A DNA stretch of 8,879 bases from an uncultured Erysipelotrichaceae bacterium (GTDB lineage Bacteria; Bacillota_I; Bacilli_A; RF39; UBA660), in the NCBI GenBank assembly GCA_902797105.1, contig CADBRL010000087.1:1-8879 (forward strand), given 5' to 3'. This document shows, piece by piece, positions 6,527 through 8,879 of this stretch. A model generated the notes under the pieces. That model had not been told where the DNA came from and did no database searches. It saw only the letters and a program-made list of their open reading frames with translations. The first letter of the stretch is position 1; each line of letters begins with the position of its first letter. A program made the position numbers and the translations under genes.

Positions 6527-6952
6527 TGAATTAGTTTTTTTAATTTACATAATCTATTTATTCTTGTGTCAGAATATTTGGTTAAATGTTGATAGCTATG
6601 AAGAGTATCACCAAACTACTTTGGAAGTACATCTAACTTTTGTATATAATTTTTTTTATATTTTTTACTACTTTTCAAAAAGCTTAGCTTCGTAGAATAA
6701 TCTTCCTTCACCTGAGATATGCATCTCTTCTTCATCTTTTTTTAACATTCCATCTGTCGTATTATTTGGTGTTTTTAGCGAGTCTTCTTTTACAATGTTA
6801 TTAATTTCCATTTCTAGTTCTTAATTTATCTATAAACTCTTTTTCAAACTGCTTTTATTATAAGTGTTGAAATGAACTTCTAAAAAACTATTTAAATTAG
6901 TTAATATTTCTAACACTTTATAAATATATATAAGAATATGCAAAAAATACAT
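6511..6952 (-). pseudogene. Decayed gene of unknown function, fragments in all three frames
   Basis: Four stretches with protein-like composition follow each other between the oatA-like and ABC-F genes. The first is a 40-codon frame from ATG 6952 to TAG 6830 (begins MYFLHILIYIY, then KVLEILTNLNSFLEVHFNTYNK). The second overlaps it in another frame from about 6854 (KQFEKEFIDKLR). The third runs from ATG 6811 to TAG 6668 (47 residues, MEINNIVKED, later GEGRLFYEAKLFEK). The fourth, in the remaining frame, ends in TAA at 6511, with KLDVLPK, an in-frame TAG, then FGDTLHSYQHLTKY and INRLCKLKKLIQESGE. Joined across two shifts and one nonsense codon they would give a mostly helical, charged protein of about 145 residues. 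I do not recognise the family. No fragment has a good ribosome-binding site. The third fragment could alternatively be a tiny real gene, which I think less likely. Confidence 0.55.
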
Positions 6953-6986
6953 ATCTTTTGAAGTGATATATATTTTTATTTTACTC

Positions 6987-8879
6987 TTATTGTTCTTTTA
7001 AAGTGTCATTTAAAATTTTATTTAAAGCTTCATTACCTTTTTCTGTTAGATGGATACCATCTGCCATTAAATAATCTTTATCTTTTTGAATTTTGTTATA
7101 AAAATCAATTATTGTTACATTTTTATAATTTCCTAGACTATCTAGAGGTTTACCACTTGAAACTAAATATATTTTACTATCTTTGCATAATTCTATAAGT
7201 TCTTGATATTCTTTTGTGGAAATAACTGCTGAATTATCAAATGCTATTACTATTTTTTTAGATAATGTATTTTCACTTATACTTTTTTCAATACTTTCTT
7301 TTAAAGATTTATAACTAAAATCTTTATTAACTATAAACTTAGCATCTGCATAATTTGTTTGAAGGTTTTCAAAGTTATAAAATAGAATATCATTACCATA
7401 GAAAGCTATTTTATTTCTTAATTCTTCTTGATGTGCTTTGATTAGTTCAGCTTTTTTATTTTTGAATTCTTCTTTATAAACATTTAGTATGGCATTATAT
7501 ACGATATTTGTATATTCTTTTCTACCTGTTGGTGGTAAATGAATACCATCAGCATAGAACCAATCTTTGTGGCCATCTGATAAACTATACCAATCAATTA
7601 TGTGAAGATTGTTATATTTTGTAGCAAGTTCATTTAAACTATCATTGACTTTAGTGTAATTAGTGGTATTAATCCAGAAAACGGTTCTATCACTTAGTAA
7701 ATTCATTAAGTTTTCTTTACAACTATTTTTACAATCACCATTTGTTCCTAGATGAATAACTACTGGGTCTCCAAGTTTCTTGCTTTCTTTTAAGTCTTTA
7801 ATTATAGTATAGCCAACATAAGTTGAACGTGACTCTTTCGAATCAAAATAACTATTTGGAAACATTGATTTTAAATTATTCATTGCTCCGAGCATTACTG
7901 AGTCACCAATGAATGTTACTGGCAATTCCTTAACCATTTGTTCATAGTTACTTGTATCATCTAATTTTTCAAGTTCTTTTGTCCAATCTTCTTCAACTTG
8001 TTTTTCTTGTAGTTTATATTCTTTTTGTTTTTCTAACATTATTTTTTCATTTTCTGCTAGTTCTAGTTCTAGTTGTTTCATTTCTTTTTCATGTGATTTT
8101 ACTGTGATGTATTTATAAGCACCAAAGCTTGATAATGCTAAAACAATTACTATTAATATTACTCTTAATTTTTTCATCTTTTCTCCTTTATTTGTTACTA
8201 TATGTAATATGTATGAAAGTATTAGTACAATTATTATAATTAATGGAGTTTTTAAATAATGGTTTATATTAATATATTGGAATAAAAATATAATTGGATA
8301 TTGTACTAAATATATCTCATAACTAATATTAGCAAAGAATTTTAATACTTTATCTGTTTTAGTTAGTTCTTTTTTATCAATTGTTCCATAATCTATTAAA
8401 CGGCATGAAATAATTGTTATTAAAACCATACTTATTGCAAAGAATTTTGATGTCGATGGAATAAAGATACATGCTAGTATTAAAATAAATATGTATAGTG
8501 TAAATATCACTTTGCGTAATGGCTTAGTTTTTACATAACTTGGGACTAGTAAACCATAATATGAATGATAAAATCCTAAGCATAAACCTAATAATAGTGC
8601 ATAACTTCTCGCAAAAGTATTATAGTAAGCACTCATTAAATTAGTACTTTTTGAACATATAATAAAATAAATAATGCTTATTATCGATAAAGTTAAAGTT
8701 ATAATACAAGGTAATTTTTTATTTACTTTATCACCAAGTTTTTTTAAGCCTTTAAAAATAAATGGGAATACTAAATCGAATTGGAAAAGTATTGCTATAT
8801 ACCACAAATGCATAAATGGTGAATCAACATGTCTAGCAAAATAATCTAGATTAGCACTTATTTGCCAAAAGTTGTTATA
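6987..8879 (-). CDS. oatA: OatA-like peptidoglycan O-acetyltransferase with two SGNH domains (5' end beyond window)
   Basis: OatA-type proteins move acetyl groups across the membrane and place them on peptidoglycan sugars, giving lysozyme resistance. 630 residues are visible; the frame is open to the right edge and the start is outside, so the ATG at 8813 is internal. Counted from the first visible codon: FWQISANLDYF and HVDSPFMHLWYIAILFQF (18-35) mark the acyltransferase-3 domain, with about seven membrane helices to residue 228. A signal-anchor helix follows at 238-258, and a charged coiled coil at about 260-307. SGNH domain 1 has GDSVM with Ser327, HLGTNG with Asn380, and YADGIH with Asp444 and His447. 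A helical linker leads to a second SGNH-like domain (about 490-628) ending in MADGIH (605-610) but with GND in place of GDS. Exported substrate and role are inferred from the family. The exact ester acceptor could instead be another wall polymer. Confidence 0.85.
   Translation of the reverse strand, partial: YNNFWQISANLDYFARHVDSPFMHLWYIAILFQFDLVFPFIFKGLKKLGDKVNKKLPCIITLTLSIISIIYFIICSKSTNLMSAYYNTFARSYALLLGLCLGFYHSYYGLLVPSYVKTKPLRKVIFTLYIFILILACIFIPSTSKFFAISMVLITIISCRLIDYGTIDKKELTKTDKVLKFFANISYEIYLVQYPIIFLFQYININHYLKTPLIIIIVLILSYILHIVTNKGEKMKKLRVILIVIVLALSSFGAYKYITVKSHEKEMKQLELELAENEKIMLEKQKEYKLQEKQVEEDWTKELEKLDDTSNYEQMVKELPVTFIGDSVMLGAMNNLKSMFPNSYFDSKESRSTYVGYTIIKDLKESKKLGDPVVIHLGTNGDCKNSCKENLMNLLSDRTVFWINTTNYTKVNDSLNELATKYNNLHIIDWYSLSDGHKDWFYADGIHLPPTGRKEYTNIVYNAILNVYKEEFKNKKAELIKAHQEELRNKIAFYGNDILFYNFENLQTNYADAKFIVNKDFSYKSLKESIEKSISENTLSKKIVIAFDNSAVISTKEYQELIELCKDSKIYLVSSGKPLDSLGNYKNVTIIDFYNKIQKDKDYLMADGIHLTEKGNEALNKILNDTLKEQ
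8175..8189 (-). promoter_or_regulatory. Internal ribosome-binding site and ATG inside the oatA-like gene
   Basis: On the minus strand AAAGGAG (8189-8183), 5 nt and an in-frame ATG (8177-8175) precede codons for MKKLRVILIVIVLALSSFG, which reads like a normal start with a signal anchor. Initiation here would yield a 396-residue membrane-anchored protein carrying only the two SGNH domains. Sequence match is direct; use as a start is unproven. Confidence 0.45.

Noticed and set aside
6929..6960. Hairpin near AAGATATG and CATATTCTT as terminator of the oatA-like gene
   Set aside because: The stem is short, AT-only at its centre, has a bulge and is not followed by a T-run on the minus strand.
8175..8813. 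ATG at 8813 as the start of the oatA-like gene
   Set aside because: Twenty-two in-frame codons upstream to the window edge continue the acyltransferase-3 pattern (FWQISANLDYF, HVDSPF), and no ribosome-binding site precedes 8813.

Overview
The window is very AT-rich, and every gene I can support lies on the minus strand. Shine-Dalgarno sites are strong (AGGAG, AAAGGAG, AAGGAAGTGAT) and promoters are of the sigma-A type. Tryptophan is encoded by TGG and TGA is a true stop. A release factor 2 gene and a peptidoglycan O-acetyltransferase point to a walled low-GC Bacillota using the standard bacterial code. The best guess is a member of Bacilli near the Erysipelotrichia or RF39-type gut lineages, not a wall-less Mollicute that reads UGA as Trp. 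The taxon is inferred.

Read in the direction of transcription (high to low coordinates), the window opens inside a large oatA-like gene (6987 to beyond 8879). It encodes a membrane acyltransferase-3 domain, a signal anchor, a coiled coil, and two tandem SGNH esterase domains, the second of which has lost its nucleophile motif. Next comes a gene-free stretch (6424-6986) holding a decayed, unrecognised gene in several frames, its terminator, and a near-consensus promoter for a two-domain ABC-F ATPase (4798-6423). Below the ABC-F gene is a long hairpin with a T-run on the plus strand. It is followed by an 83-codon remnant that resembles the C-terminal end of a serpin. Then comes a DUF1015 family gene (3154-4416) with its own promoter and a terminator.

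The lower third is a compact operon, prfB-tilS-ftsH. prfB contains the classical programmed +1 frameshift site, so it is one 360-residue protein encoded by two overlapping frames. prfB and tilS overlap by ATGA, and the tilS stop codon is part of the ftsH ribosome-binding site. ftsH runs off the left edge after 203 codons. The internal prfB stop, the prfB stop and the tilS stop are all UGA, the codon that only RF2 reads, while the other gene ends in the window use UAA.

No RNA gene, CRISPR array or insertion sequence was seen. The most interesting items are the duplicated SGNH domain with a probable dead second copy, a complete ribosome-binding site and ATG inside the oatA-like gene, the UGA-wired prfB operon, the serpin-like remnant, and the plus-strand-oriented hairpin.
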